Source: Diplolepis rosae
Taxonomy: Eukaryota > Arthropoda > Insecta > Hymenoptera > Diplolepididae
Direction of reading: 5' to 3'
Length of the DNA: 64,000 nt
Assembly: GCA_030998225.1 (NCBI GenBank)
Contig: JAPYXD010000755.1
Location: 4,823,501-4,887,500 of the forward strand
The number at the start of each line of letters is the position of its first letter. Position 1 is the first letter of the stretch. The notes beneath the pieces were generated by a model. It made no database searches and was not told where the DNA came from. It saw only the letters and a list, made by a program, of their open reading frames with translations. Below are positions 21,037-31,277 of the stretch, piece by piece. The position numbers were made by a program, and so were the translations under genes.

Positions 21037-22625
21037 ACTATACAAGAGCGTCCCAAGTTCGTCCACTTCCAGGAGAACTCCGTAGGTTCCTTCGAACGGG
21101 ACGCAGCCAAGAAGACTCACCTGTAGTTGAACTAACTGCATCCGAATTCCGAGGTCCTAGGGCAACCTTCCTGGTCAACCCAGGTTCTGACGTAAATCTT
21201 GTGAAACTTCACGCTTTACGCCTGGATATGATTATCGAACCCCTGAATTCTATCCTTATCACCGGCATTACCAACGATCCTGTGAAAACAATTGGTACAG
21301 TGAAAATCACGATTTTTAAGAGTCCTGTAGAATTTCACGTCGTAGGAAACGAACTCCCTATTTCGCCCGATGGGATCTTAGGACGACCATACCTACGGCA
21401 GGAGCAAGCACAAATTTCATTTAGGCATAATACTCTAGTCACCGTATCCAACCCTATCACACCGATTCCATTTGTCGACGCGGAATCACAGGAAGCCAAC
21501 AAAGCAAGTGTCCTGGCCATAAACACCACAGAACAGGACATAGAATTTAATGTCCCACCACAAGAAATCATCCCCTTTGATTTCTGCAGATTCCCTGGTG
21601 AAAAATTCTCGGAATCGGAGACAGAAGACCTGTCTGAATATCCTCAGGAACACCTGGGAGAAAGTCATTCCGATCCCGTGAAGAGAGTGATACAAAGTTT
21701 ACATGTGTCACACCTGTCGCCTGAAGAAAAGGATTATGTATTCAGCTGGGCGGAAGACTATGCTGACATCTTCGACTTAAATGGCGGGAAACTCACCTCC
21801 ACTCATCTGATCCAGCATCGAATTCCGACCATCGATGATAAAATCATCGTTAGGAAACAATACAGGTCACCTCACGAGGCTACTGAGCAAATACATGCCC
21901 AGATAGAGAAACAGTATAAAAGTGGCATCATAGGCAGCTCTAAGTCTCCCTATAACTCACCACTTTTGATCGTCCCTAAAAAACTCGACGCATCCGGCGA
22001 AAGAAAGTGGAGAGTTGTAATCGACTTCCGAGCCCTCAATGAAAAAGTAATAGGAGATGCCTATCCACTACCCAACATTTCAGACATCTTCGACCAGCTT
22101 GGAAATGCCTGGCAAGCGGCTTCCACCAAATTGAAACACACCCTGAAGACCGAGCAAAAACTGCTTTCTCATCGCCTAGAGGACACTTTGAATACCTTCG
22201 TATGCCCATGGGGATCAAGAACGCACCGGCTACCTTTCAGCGCCTTATGGATACACTTTGACGAAATTGACTGGAAGGATGTGACTCAAGGGCTGAAAAA
22301 TCTCCAGCTGGCCCTCAAACGGGACAAGCAAACAACACTTCGAATGGCAAATCCAGGAGACCTCCTGGGCTCCTTGCCTCAGAATAAAATGACAGAAATT
22401 CTGTTTGAAATATTCCGGGGTGGTGACATAACTGTCACACTTTGCCACGGGAAGATTCAGGTTCCACCTCCTGAAATGAGGCCCAAGATAATCGAAGAAT
22501 ACCAAAGCAGCCTCATAGGAGGCCACAAGGGCATAACCAAAACCTACAGGAGAATTAGGGAGCGATACACCTGGTCATATTGTACTAACGGATTATATCA
22601 AACATTACGCGAGCGACTTCGATGA
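20916..22625 (+). pseudogene. Errantivirus-like pol, deleted reverse transcriptase
   Basis: The open frame begins in overlap with gag. An aspartic protease fold is visible (F-L-V-N-P-G-S-D-V-N-L-V, then G-I-L-G-R-P-Y-L), but the expected D-T-G active site reads N-P-G. The first reverse transcriptase blocks follow (W-R-V-V-I-D-F-R-A-L-N, then Y-P-L-P-N-I). Near 22110 a short deletion shifts the frame: the next polymerase block is present in another frame up to about 22255. A second, large deletion then removes the Y-x-D-D catalytic block, RNase H and the start of integrase. The frame resumes in a zinc-finger-like linker (G-G-H-K-G-I-T-K-T-Y-R-R-I). This cannot encode an active polymerase. Confidence 0.75.
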
Positions 22626-22650
22626 CTGGGATCGACTGCTTCCATTTGCA

Positions 22651-22992
22651 ATGTTCGCCTATAATACCGCGGTTCACGGGGCGACCAATTTTAAACCCTA
22701 TGAGCTTGTGTTTGGGCGATTAGCCAGGACCCCTAGTTCCTTCCCCCAGGGCGAGGAACTGGAAACCTACGGCTCCTACTTACTTGACCTGATAGTCCGA
22801 CTATCGGAAATACAGAAAATCGCGGCACGGAATTTGGTACGAGAGAAGGACCGTTCAGCATTGTCGGGTTTACGCCGACAAGCTTTTGATCTTTCATGGA
22901 TGAAGTATCGGAGGTTAGCTGGTGTGCATCATAACCAGGCGCTGAAGTTGAGGACATGTCGCCAAGGAGAAATAACGAAAATAAAAATATAA
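22651..22992 (+). pseudogene. Errantivirus-like integrase C-terminal piece
   Basis: A fragment just after pol, shifted in frame. F-A-Y-N-T-A-V-H-G-A-T and Y-E-L-V-F-G-R are hallmark residues that follow the catalytic core in Ty3-type integrases. The core with its D,D catalytic pair is missing between this and the upstream linker. After about 70 codons the frame loses similarity and ends near an AT-rich insertion at 22980-23035. Confidence 0.7.
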
Positions 22993-23056
22993 TAAATATA
23001 TAATAATGTAAATATACATACATATATGTATTACATCAATAAAGGGGACTTCCCCT

Positions 23057-24531
23057 CGAATCAACCCTGGCGACTTGTGCCTACAAATTACATCGGGAAA
23101 TAATCCATGAGGCAGAAGAACTAAACCGACGAACCGATGCCCAATTACCAGAACATTTGCCTCAGGGGCTAAGGAGACAAAGAACCACCCCAATGCTGGA
23201 ATTCCTGGGAGGCATCATCGGCCCCGTCGCTGGCTTCTCACATACGACGATGGTCAGCAAATCGAGGATTAAATTAATAACCTCAACCAGGTGGCTGCTA
23301 ATCTATCACACCTGGTAGGGAAACAGACTCACGTAGTACGAGCACAATTCGAGGAAATACAAGGACGATTCAACATCTACGAAGAAAGTCAGAAACAATT
23401 AAAACACCAGCTTACCGAGATCCAGCAAGGCATGTATGAGATGTCTTCTTCTGTAATCAAACTGGAATATTCTCGGGCACTTTCAAACACACTTCACGTC
23501 CTGGAGGCAGGACTCGATGAGCACCTTCGAGCGGCCGATCGGTTGCTAGAAATCATCCATTACGCCCGTCGAGGCCAGTTGCATCCCTCATTGCTGACTA
23601 CAGAACAATTGCAACCAATATATCGGGACGTTCAAGATCACGCTCCCGCATTTGCCTTTCCGGTTCCAGGGCCCAAAATAAACGTTGAGGACCTCGCCCA
23701 GGCAGCAACTACGACAATTTCTTGCAGGAATAAAACGCTCAGGGTATGTTTAGACGTTCCTGTGCTAGAAAAAAACGACTACATTCCGTGCCGGTGATCC
23801 AATCTATTCTGAAAAATGGTTCGGGAAGAGCATATGTCCGCTCCGAATTTTCTCACTTAGCTATGGCGGACTCGAAACGGACTTATCTCCTGATGAAGGA
23901 AAAGGAAATGGAACAGTGCAAGGAACTAAGAGGATTCTACATGTGTCCTGAGAACCTACCAGTACGCGAAACATCTACTTATGCATCCTGTGAGAGCTCC
24001 CTGTTGAACAATCCTACGGCCGAGTCGTTCCGACTATGCGAAGTACAGGTGTCCTACAGGAAACGTCCCTTCTTTAAGCTTCTGGAGACCCTAGGCGGCT
24101 GGATCTACTCTGCCCTGACGAAGGCTGCAGCTGAAATAACTTGTCCAGCCAGAAGGACTTCAAAAATACAGCTAAACGGAGTGGGTATCGTGCAGATTGC
24201 CCCAGGATGCTACTCAAGGACTAGCGGATTGAGCCTACCATCACCAGGCTCAAGAGCACAGGTTTCTGTGATTACCTACGAGTCGTACCTCCACCTGAAC
24301 CTGTCCGAGATATCACCGGTCCTGCTTCAGAATAAGCAACTTTTAACACTAACCCCAACTTCAAAGAAACAGTCTGAAGACACCCCGACTGAAGAAAGCA
24401 GGTTTGAAGATACTGACGAGACGTTGAACAAACTTGAAGACCAGCTCAACGAAATCAGTTTTCAAGAACAAAGAAGAAACAAACAGACTATCCTGATCCA
24501 CGGCTCCTATGCCGGAATAGGACCCCTCTGA
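23057..24531 (+). pseudogene. Errantivirus-like envelope (baculovirus F-type) relic
   Basis: Three frames together look like the envelope fusion protein class shared by errantiviruses and baculovirus F proteins. A furin-like basic site is encoded at 23172-23183, followed by a Gly-rich hydrophobic stretch where the fusion peptide lies. A frameshift follows, then a helical region (23291-23797). After another frameshift near 23750 comes a Cys-containing ectodomain segment (23746-24531). A C-terminal membrane anchor is not seen; the frame ends before one. With two frameshifts and no anchor it cannot be functional. In life the protein would sit in the particle or cell membrane; here it is only an endogenous remnant. 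Confidence 0.65.
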
Positions 24532-24567
24532 ATAGGTTTAATAACCTACTTTGGTCGTGCCAAACTT

Positions 24568-24789
24568 ATGACGGCAGTGACAAATTGGAGGCCATGCCCA
24601 CAACGGAAGGGTAAAGCCGAGGATCAACCAGGTATTCGTTTGGCTGAGGAACCAGCAGACAATCAAGCAGCTGATTCCCATTCAGATGAATTCAGCATAG
24701 AGCGACGATGCACCACCACCACGAATATACCTGCTCCAAAGAGCACAAAGCTTGCAGCCAATGTAAAAGGAAAACGGAGGAAAAGTTAG
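24568..24789 (+). other. Short Lys/Arg-ending frame after env
   Basis: 73 codons, hydrophilic, ending in a basic run. It may be the shifted remainder of env or simply a chance frame. I do not recognise it. Confidence 0.2.
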
Positions 24790-24806
24790 GCTAATTTAAA
24801 CCCGAA

Positions 24807-25954
24807 TGTTGGGACGACAACATGTCGATCATTACGATTAAATGTTTTCTTTTCTTTTTATAATGTGTTGCACAAATTAAATTCATGTTGGAGTGAGACG
24901 GCAAACTCCATTTATTATGGACTATTATCAATGATTTAGTAATTTCAATTAATGTTGAGGAAATGCCCAATCATGTTTCCAAATTATGCGTGAGGCCTTC
25001 CTTGAACAATAGTATTCCTGGAACCACCTCAATCCATTAAATCACTATTCCTATTATTTATTATACCTAAAGCTTGAGTAGCTGAAAAATTGTCGGCCAG
25101 TGAGTAATACATTACCAAAAGAATCTGAACCAACGTTTTTCTGAAAATATGAAAAATCGAAAAGGTGTCAGATTCCAAAAAATTTTAAAGGTCAATCTAA
25201 AATCCTGATATTGACCTACGACTTGTTAAAATTTTGGAAAAATCCAGAAATTATCATTAACTAATAAAATGCCAAATCAAAAAAAATTCTCACTTGGCAA
25301 TAGACATGAAGAATTTCAAAACTACCAAGTATTTAGGTCTTCAATATTTCCAAATTCTTTCTCAGCAAAAATTCCTCTTCACATAAATCACGCCACATAG
25401 AAATAATTCCAAGTCATCACTATTCCCCACCTGTATGATATCGATACAATTCCATAAAAATCAATCAATTTGAAATCAAAAACGCAGTCTGACGAGTTTC
25501 TTACTCCGGGTAAGAACTCTAAAGAGCAAGACACGGTTCTTTGCATTCGCCCGTCCGCGGTTCGGAACAAGTCATCCTATCACCTGGATAGTTGACTTAG
25601 ATTCGTGAAAAGACCTAGCCAGGGCCACAAGTTGGGGATTTTACTTGGGCGGACGTAAATACTTCTAAAATCTTTCCTACGAGGAAAGCCGTTCACGGGG
25701 TTGTCGCGCTAAAAAATTATACAAGTAAAATTTTTATCACTACGCTTCTAAAATAATATTTTGAGTGCGTCGGTGGTCGGTTAGCCGCGAGAGTTAACTG
25801 TGCATGTACAGCCTGGCGTTGAAAAACAAAGTTCCGAAAAATAATCCTGTCGTCGAATCTCAAAACGACGAGAAGATATTTTTCGAGAAGCCACATTAAG
25901 GTTATAAACGATTAAAAGTGGAGAAAGAACACAATTTAAAAGTACTGTTTTCTT
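24807..25954 (+). repeat. LTR-like repeat downstream of env, part 1
   Basis: Starts TGTTGGGACGAC about 280 bp after the env frame. It carries the ordered blocks shared with 11040-12394. It stops at the insertion point of the minus-strand gypsy element and resumes at 30137. The combined length of about 1.7 kb is long for an errantivirus LTR, so the left boundary is uncertain. Confidence 0.45.
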
Positions 25955-26010
25955 TGTAACATCCCTACTTTCCCCCTGGTTGCCAGACGCTTCAGTCAGC
26001 CAGGGTTCGG
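25955..26010. repeat. Left terminal repeat of the gypsy element (inverted)
   Basis: 56 bp starting TGTAACATCCCTAC; it is the reverse complement of 30077-30132. A direct LTR pair would have put it in the other orientation. A similar start occurs near 49272. Confidence 0.85.
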
Positions 26011-26230
26011 TAGGAGTGGGAGAGTAGGGAATGAAATAATCGTAGAAACGGTCGTATATAATTAACAATATGAGTTTATTAATAAAGATAATTTAAAAAG
26101 TAAGAAATACATATAGAAAATATAATACAAGATAGATGGTTTAAGACCGAAAGTGTGCGTGTATGAGTGTGTATGAGTGGATATAAATATAAATTAGCTA
26201 TTGTGTGCCGGTGTCCGTGTAACAGAATTT

Positions 26231-26290
26231 ACGTGTGCGTGTGTGCGGGTGCGCGGGTGTGTGTGTGTGTGTGTGCGCGTGAGCGTGTGT
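26231..26290. repeat. GT-rich microsatellite
   Basis: Interrupted TG/GTGC repeat within the 3' part of the gypsy element. A shorter TG run at the same place in the 49.4-kb relative suggests it is part of the family. Confidence 0.8.
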
Positions 26291-26689
26291 ATGTGATTGC
26301 CGGAATGCGTGAAAACGTAAGCGAAATACGTGTGAGGGAAAAGCGAGGAAAACTGGGCACTGGCCTATCGGTTCGTGTTTCTGGAATAAATGAAAACAGT
26401 GTTATTTATGGTTCGCGCTGTGATATGTTATCGGTCCGGAGCACGGGCCTCCGGTTAACGCTCAAATCACCTCCGATCCCTCTCCTTCGGGTAAGTAAGG
26501 TCCGTCTAGTCGGAGTCAAGTCTGTGTCGTCGTAGGGTAGGGCTCTCCCAGCGGGTTTCTCGTTCGGTGGTCGGTTGGTCGGTTATAAGAAAGGAGGGGG
26601 GAAGAGGAGGTGGTATTTGCGTGATTGGTGGGGTCCGGTATCGGTCTTCGTGGCGCGTTCGGTCGGGTTCGGGTCAGTCAAACACGCTT

Positions 26690-27310
26690 GTAGCTCGGGT
26701 CAAGTGCGGCGGAAATCTACGTTAAAACTTCCGGGTCAAGTTATGGTCAGGTTCGGGTCGAGTTTGACTGGAAATGTCCGGGTCAAGTGCGGGTCAAGTT
26801 ATGGTCAGGTGCGGGCCAAGTTCGCTTGAAAATGTCCGAGTCAAGTTACGGTCAGGTGCGGATCAAGTTCGCGATAGTGTGCGGGTCAGGTGCGGGTCTG
26901 GTTCGGGTGTGACGTCCTCACCCAAGGGATGTCAGGGCCAGGGTCAGTCAGGTGCGCCTGAAGCTGATTCCCGGCCCATGTCGAAAGCCGACCATGGGGG
27001 AACCCATTCGTCGGTGCTCGACACGGCATCTTCTGGGGATTGGTCCGGTTGGGGTGTGACGTCCTCACTCAGGGATGTCGGGGCAAGGGTCAGTCAGGTG
27101 CGCCTGAATCTGATTCCCGGCCCATGTCGAAAGCCGACCATGGGGGAACCCATTCGTCGGTGTTCGACGCGGCATCCTCTGGGGATTAGTCTGGTCGGGG
27201 GTGGTTGCCACATCCTGGTGAAGCTTGAGAAGCACCTAGTCAGGAGAACCTCAATCTAAGTGCCAGCTCGCACCGAGAACTGGTCATGGGAGCGCCCATT
27301 CGGCAGTGCT
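26690..27310. repeat. Tandem repeats in the gypsy element tail
   Basis: Two arrays. At 26700-26880 a roughly 50-60 bp unit with GGGTCAAGT and GGTCAGGTGCGG is repeated about three times. At 26905-27190 a unit of about 145-150 bp (GGTGTGACGTCCTCAC through CATCYTCTGGGGATT) occurs twice with few changes, and a degraded third copy follows to about 27310. They lie where pol should be and encode nothing recognisable. Confidence 0.8.
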
Positions 27311-27473
27311 CGGTCCGGCTCCACCAGGAAGTCGGAGGGTGCTGGAGATACCTTCCTGTGGGGGTACCCACCAGTAGAGGCATCTCCGGGCCGCTCGCCC
27401 AGTGCGACGCTCCGGTGTGACCCGGCTCGCCGCCCCGGGCGAACTGCCCTTTCTCGGCTCTTTGGCCTTCCCT

Positions 27474-27962
27474 TTATATCCATCCGCGCGTGGTGGGGGA
27501 AGGTAAATATGGCCCTTCTGGCTTGGGCGGCCTTGATGGTGGTGGCGGATCTGCTCGTCTGGATGGCCTGTCTGGTTGTGGTAGCCCCGCTGGTTGTGGT
27601 GGCCTGGCTTGTCTGGGTGGCCTGACTGGTGGTGGCGGCCCTGCTGGTCGGGGCGGCCCTTCTGGCTTGGGCGGCCTGGCTAGTGGCGGCGGTGAGTCAC
27701 CTAATGTGATTGGCCGGTGGGCCGTAATAAGGCTCAGGTATCTGGAGCGGGTCGCTGGGTCCCGGATAGGCTCGACTCTTTGTACCCTGGGTCCGATGTT
27801 AACTGCTGCCACCCGAGTTGACTCGGCCCGGGGTCTTGATGTGACCAGGGAGGGCCTGGTGGGCCTCCGGGTGAAGGGGTCGGTGTTGGCCGCTTCCCTT
27901 TCGTAAAGAGGGCCGATGTCCTGGAAGCGGTGGAAACCCTCTTCCTCGAGTTCCGCCTCCAA
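27474..27962 (-). other. Proline-rich frame in the gypsy element
   Basis: An open minus-strand frame. The first part (E-L-E-E-E-G-F-H-R-F-Q-D-I-G-P-L-Y-E) looks like real protein. It then passes into a simple repeat of P-P, P-P-x-P and R-P-P units produced by a GGTGGTGGC-like DNA repeat. It could be the C-terminus of the lost Pol, but I do not recognise it and the Pro part may be only repeat translation. Confidence 0.3.
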
Positions 27963-28374
27963 AGCCCATAACGCTTTCCAGTGATCCGCACTGGCGGAGC
28001 GATGTGTATCCTACGAAGTCATGACGATGAATGACCTGCCTTGGGTGTCTGTCTCCTCGAGGTCGACTGGTGTGAGGGGTGTAAAGTAGTGGGGGTGCTC
28101 TCTAGGGCGTTTCCCTTTGTGGCAAGTCCTTTCCTGTAGTTCGCATTCCTCTCCCTTGCTGCGTTGCTGTTTAGACGATATTGACGGGTCCGTGGTATGG
28201 TTTTACTTCTGGAAGTTCTGGGCATTTTTGGTCTTTTGCAAGTTCCAGGGCGTCCTGCAATTTCCTGATTCGCTGTCCGTGCCCGTCTTATTGTGGAAGC
28301 GTGGCTTCTCGGGCTAGACTGCCAGGGCCGATCAATTTTTGGCCGTAATTCAGTTATTCTAGGATTTCGAGTAT

Positions 28375-28585
28375 GACTGTCAGTCGTTATAGAGGAGGAC
28401 GCTCTCAGCGGTATCTGAGCAGCGCCCTGCCCTCGGGTCCCGGCCATGGCGGTATCCAGGGGGCCGGGGTTCAGGTGTGATTGTCGCTCGTTGTAGGGGA
28501 GGACACTCTCAGCGGTATCTGAGAAGGACCTCACCCTCGGGTCCCGACCATGGCGGTATCCAGGGGGCCGGATATTCAGGTGTGA
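28375..28585. repeat. Two tandem copies of a 105-bp unit
   Basis: The unit contains CTCAGCGGTATCTGAG and CCATGGCGGTATCCAGGGGG and is repeated once (28375-28479, 28480-28585). The same motif pair, again duplicated, occurs at 49600-49750 in the related fragment. It is therefore an ancestral part of this retroelement family rather than a recent slip. Confidence 0.8.
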
Positions 28586-28633
28586 CAGTCCAAAAATTTC
28601 TCGACCTGAGCTACCTCCTTTCTTGCCCATGTT

Positions 28634-28936
28634 TTACATTGTAATTGGTCCCTCGATGGCGCAGGTATGTCCCGGGTCCTGGTTGCCCTTCTGTGCGATC
28701 TTGATTCCATTGAGGAATATCTGGAGGTTAAGTCGGGATAGTATATCCATCCCGAGCAGGACGCCTGCACTCAGGCTGGGTAGTTCCATAAAGTCAGCCT
28801 GGATTCTCTGTTTAGCAGCGGTAATTGTCCCAGTGATTCTTCTACCTAGGTCGACGATTGCTCCGTCCGCCATGATGGCTGTTTCGCCACTGTCGGCTAC
28901 GTCCCAGCCTTCTCGTCGGCATTGCCTTCTCGGGGT
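28634..28936 (-). pseudogene. Ty3/gypsy protease fragment
   Basis: A minus-strand frame overlapping the end of gag shows a retropepsin-like tail: A-D-G-A-I-V-D-L-G, then A-D-F-M-E-L, then V-L-L-G-M-D-I-L. The D-S/T-G active site that should precede this, and the nucleocapsid zinc knuckle, are missing. A deletion therefore joined the end of capsid to the second half of protease. Nothing recognisable as polymerase follows. Confidence 0.65.
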
Positions 28937-29862
28937 AGTTGCGCTTGTACTTCCTCGATATCCTGGACTCGTTGAATAAGTTCTTCTGGGGTCGTGGCCT
29001 CTCTTGGCCGTATAAGCAAGCGCAGCCCTGACTTCATATTGTGGTACAGGGCTTTCATGGTCCATCCATGGTTGAAGCCTCCTCGTCGTCGCATAAGAGT
29101 TAGTAGCGACGTGGCGTAGCTTCGTATAGACTCCTTGGACCCTTGTCGCCGCTCGCTGATTTGTTGGTCCAGGTGCCTTCTTTCACCCGGCGATAGGTAA
29201 AAATCTTTAAGGCCCTGTTCCAACTCTTCCCACGTGGTTATGGAGGACGCGTAGTTCCGGTACCATAACTGCGCGTCTCCGCGCAGGAGATCGGGAAAAC
29301 CCCGCAGCAGTTGCTCATCGGACAACTGGTAGGCTTTCTGCAATTCGCGCACCCTCTCTAGGAATTCGTATACGCCTCTGCCGCCGAAATGGCAGCTCCA
29401 TTTCCTCATTTGGTCGAGGGTATGGCCTGTCGATTGCCTGTTCTGAGGGAGAGGTAACTCATCATTCGCCATTGCTTGGCGGCTTGTGCTCGGCGGGTGG
29501 TTGGCATAGCGCCCAGGAGATGGTATGTGCTGCTCCGGGGTGGAGCCTATGGGCGAGCCCTGAGGCTGCTCCTCTTCTGGATTGACGGCAATCACCTCTC
29601 TTCGGGTGGATGATGCCACTAGGATCTCTTTCAAGCCGATTATTTCGGCTTCCATCTGCTCGAGATCATTTGTTCGGTCAGGGTCTTCCTTGTAGTCTGG
29701 AGGGTCTCGAGGTTTCTCGGTGAATATGTCTGGATGCTGGCGGGCGAAAGACACTAGTCGCTGTCTCAGCACCGCCAGGGAACCGCTAGTGTCTAGTTCA
29801 TATTTCTCAAGCCCCAGGATGAGCTGATCTTTTGTTAGACGATAGATCCACGAGACCGCCAT
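28897..29862 (-). CDS. Ty3/gypsy Gag (capsid), intact frame
   Basis: 321 codons from ATG at 29862, which has a strong Kozak context (ACCATGG); the frame is open 25 codons further upstream without an ATG. After an N-terminal segment resembling a SAP-like helix pair (L-T-K-D-Q-L-I-L-G-L-E-K-Y) and a coiled region comes a retrotransposon capsid: F-P-D-L-L-R-G-D-A-Q-L-W-Y, then L-K-D-F-Y, then F-N-H-G-W. The protein would assemble RNA-containing particles in the cytoplasm. The C-terminal zinc knuckle is lost to a deletion. It is the only intact gene of this element, transcribed opposite to the errantivirus remains around it and in the same direction as THADA. Confidence 0.8.
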   Translation of the reverse strand: MAVSWIYRLTKDQLILGLEKYELDTSGSLAVLRQRLVSFARQHPDIFTEKPRDPPDYKEDPDRTNDLEQMEAEIIGLKEILVASSTRREVIAVNPEEEQPQGSPIGSTPEQHIPSPGRYANHPPSTSRQAMANDELPLPQNRQSTGHTLDQMRKWSCHFGGRGVYEFLERVRELQKAYQLSDEQLLRGFPDLLRGDAQLWYRNYASSITTWEELEQGLKDFYLSPGERRHLDQQISERRQGSKESIRSYATSLLTLMRRRGGFNHGWTMKALYHNMKSGLRLLIRPREATTPEELIQRVQDIEEVQAQLPREGNADEKAGT

Positions 29863-30045
29863 GGTTTTCTGGTTCTGGTGTTTTTCTTTCTTCGAAGCGT
29901 AGAAAGCTGGTATATTCTCAGTTTTAGCGGTAGTCAAGGCGCTGTATTGTCACGATGTGATCGCTGCGGTATCAGACGATAGACTGCCTATCCCGGCCGA
30001 ACGCTCGCTTTATATAGGCCCGTGCCCCCACTTTGCTTCTGTCAG

Positions 30046-30063
30046 GTCCCTGTTCGGGCGCCA
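30046..30063 (-). promoter_or_regulatory. Primer-binding site, tRNA-Lys type
   Basis: On the minus strand the 18 bases directly after the 69-bp terminal unit read TGGCGCCCGAACAGGGAC. This is the complement of the 3' end of tRNA-Lys(UUU) as used by many Ty3-like elements and retroviruses. It fixes the orientation of the element and the end of its 5' terminal repeat. Confidence 0.92.
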
Positions 30064-30132
30064 TGTAACATCCCTGCCGAACCCTGGCTGACTGAAGCGT
30101 CTGGCAACCAGGGGGAAAGTAGGGATGTTACA
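30064..30132 (-). repeat. 69-bp terminal unit of the gypsy element (5' LTR position)
   Basis: Starts TGTAACATCCCT and ends AGGGATGTTACA, so its own two ends are 12-bp inverted repeats. It abuts the primer site directly. It is far shorter than a normal Ty3 LTR and lacks obvious promoter signals, so it may be an LTR that collapsed by deletion between inverted arms. Confidence 0.75.
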
Positions 30133-30136
30133 TCTT

Positions 30137-30698
30137 TCTGGTTCGAAACCATCCATCTTTTAATTTTTGATAAAATTAACAAGGCAAAAGTGTCGAGAAT
30201 TCGTGTTTGTATGTGTTAGTTGCAACCACGCGCAAACAGTGAAAAATGAACAAGATTGACTAGTTTTAGTCACGCATCACAGAGTTTTTAAAAGCCCAGT
30301 TGAGTCAGAAAATCAAGGGTGACATCGAAGACAGCCTTCTTCTCCAGCTCTTGTCCTACCAACTGGTAGAATTAACTACAAATATCGGTAAGCTGTATCG
30401 TTCTCAATTTATAATATTTTATTTGAATATAGAAGCAAAATCTCCTGATTGAGCCCTTCCGAAATTTAGTAGATATTTTCTTTTCACCGAAATTCTAGCA
30501 TTTTATATTCCGTTCTAGTAGCCAGTAGAGAAAGCAAAGATTCCAAAAACGATCCTACTTAAAAATAAAAAAAAGGGACACAAAAGTGTCCTACAGTTTG
30601 TGAAGCCTCCGCGTACACTTTTTCATCTTTTAAATAAATATTAATTTATTATTTATAATATTTAATTATTTATTTATCCCTACCACCCGTACGTAACA
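30137..30698 (+). repeat. LTR-like repeat downstream of env, part 2
   Basis: Continuation of 24807-25954 after the gypsy insertion. It shares GGTAAG-x-GTATCGTTC and the terminal CCGTACGTAACAAT with the copy ending at 12394. A conventional CA end would be at 30698. Confidence 0.45.
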
Positions 30699-30708
30699 AT
30701 AGGTATAA

Positions 30709-31277
30709 ATCAGCGCCTCGCAATTCAGCCCCAAACCTAATGCCATTATATTGATGTTTAGTCAATTTATCGTTCATGATCATAGCCAATGCTTCGTCTT
30801 GAGTGTAAGGTGAAAAAGCTTGTGTGGGTTTTGAATTTCCCTCAATTATTCTAGAGAAAGAAAGTGCTACTTCTCGTACTAAATTTGCACTTGCAATTAT
30901 CCCTCCTCACAAAGGTTGATCGATGCAGCATATACTAACTCAGAACCACTTGATTTTTTCAACTTCGACGTTTTACGTCTTTCAGAACGTTCAGAGGAGT
31001 CATCAAACGATGTTAGGGGCTTGCCTTTCTTTTTATTCATAAGAATGTTGGTAATAAAAAGTCCAGGGTTTATGATTATTGGTCTTGGTTTAGGATTGAT
31101 AGTAATTGATGGAAATTGAATTTTTTCATTTAGCCAGTTGTTAATAACTTGAAGAACCTTGTCTTTGAATTCTTTTAGATAAACATGCAATATCATCTTT
31201 TCAATTATATAATCTTTCAATTGACTTTCCTTAAACTCAAATGACAGAATTAAATAAATTGAAAATTTCGCAGTCAC
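30709..31277 (-). pseudogene. N-terminal part of an insect transposase, perhaps Transib-like
   Basis: Two minus-strand frames joined by a frameshift near 30900. The second contains E-V-A-L-S-F-S-R-I-I-E-G-N, then Y-T-Q-D-E-A-L-A-M-I, then L-T-K-H-Q-Y-N and G-A-D-L-Y. I recall this pattern (E-A-L-x-x-I, then L-T-K-x-Q-Y, then R-G-A-D-I-Y-P) from the start of repeated insect proteins that end in the Transib-like block seen at 17.9 kb. The first frame (30897-31277) is unrecognised, with a Ser/Arg/Lys-rich end. This is a tentative assignment from memory only. Confidence 0.3.

Larger units (their letters stand above)
25955..30132 (-). mobile_element. Ty3/gypsy element with inverted ends, inserted in the LTR-like repeat
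   Basis: The insertion is bounded by TCTT on both sides (25951-25954 and 30133-30136). On the minus strand it has a short 69-bp terminal unit (30064-30132), an exact tRNA-Lys-type primer site, gag and a protease fragment. Then comes a long GC-rich, repeat-filled tail with no reverse transcriptase, RNase H or integrase. The left end is an inverted, not direct, copy of the first 56 bp of the right end. The GC content is strikingly higher than the flanks. A fragment of the same family is at 49271-49900. It is non-autonomous. Confidence 0.85.
19768..30698 (+). mobile_element. Errantivirus-like Ty3 element, decayed and split by another retroelement
   Basis: Gag, pol and env remnants follow each other on the plus strand from 19768 to about 24.5 kb. 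A long non-coding LTR-like repeat follows (24807-25954 and 30137-30698), split by a minus-strand Ty3/gypsy insertion. No 5' LTR was found, so the element has lost its left end or it is unrecognisable. This is an old endogenous copy of an insect retrovirus-like element. It has several stops, frameshifts and large deletions in every gene, so it is inert. Confidence 0.7.

Noticed and set aside
22980..23040. AT-rich stretch between pol and env as a separate insertion
   Set aside because: It interrupts coding similarity, but I found no target duplication or terminal repeat.
27490..27906. Plus-strand Gly-rich frame opposite the Pro-rich frame
   Set aside because: It is the antisense reading of the same simple GC-rich repeat.
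28019..28630. 203-codon minus-strand frame in the gypsy element
   Set aside because: Long only because the DNA is GC-rich. Low-complexity Arg/Ser/Pro content, crosses the tandem duplication, no family motif.
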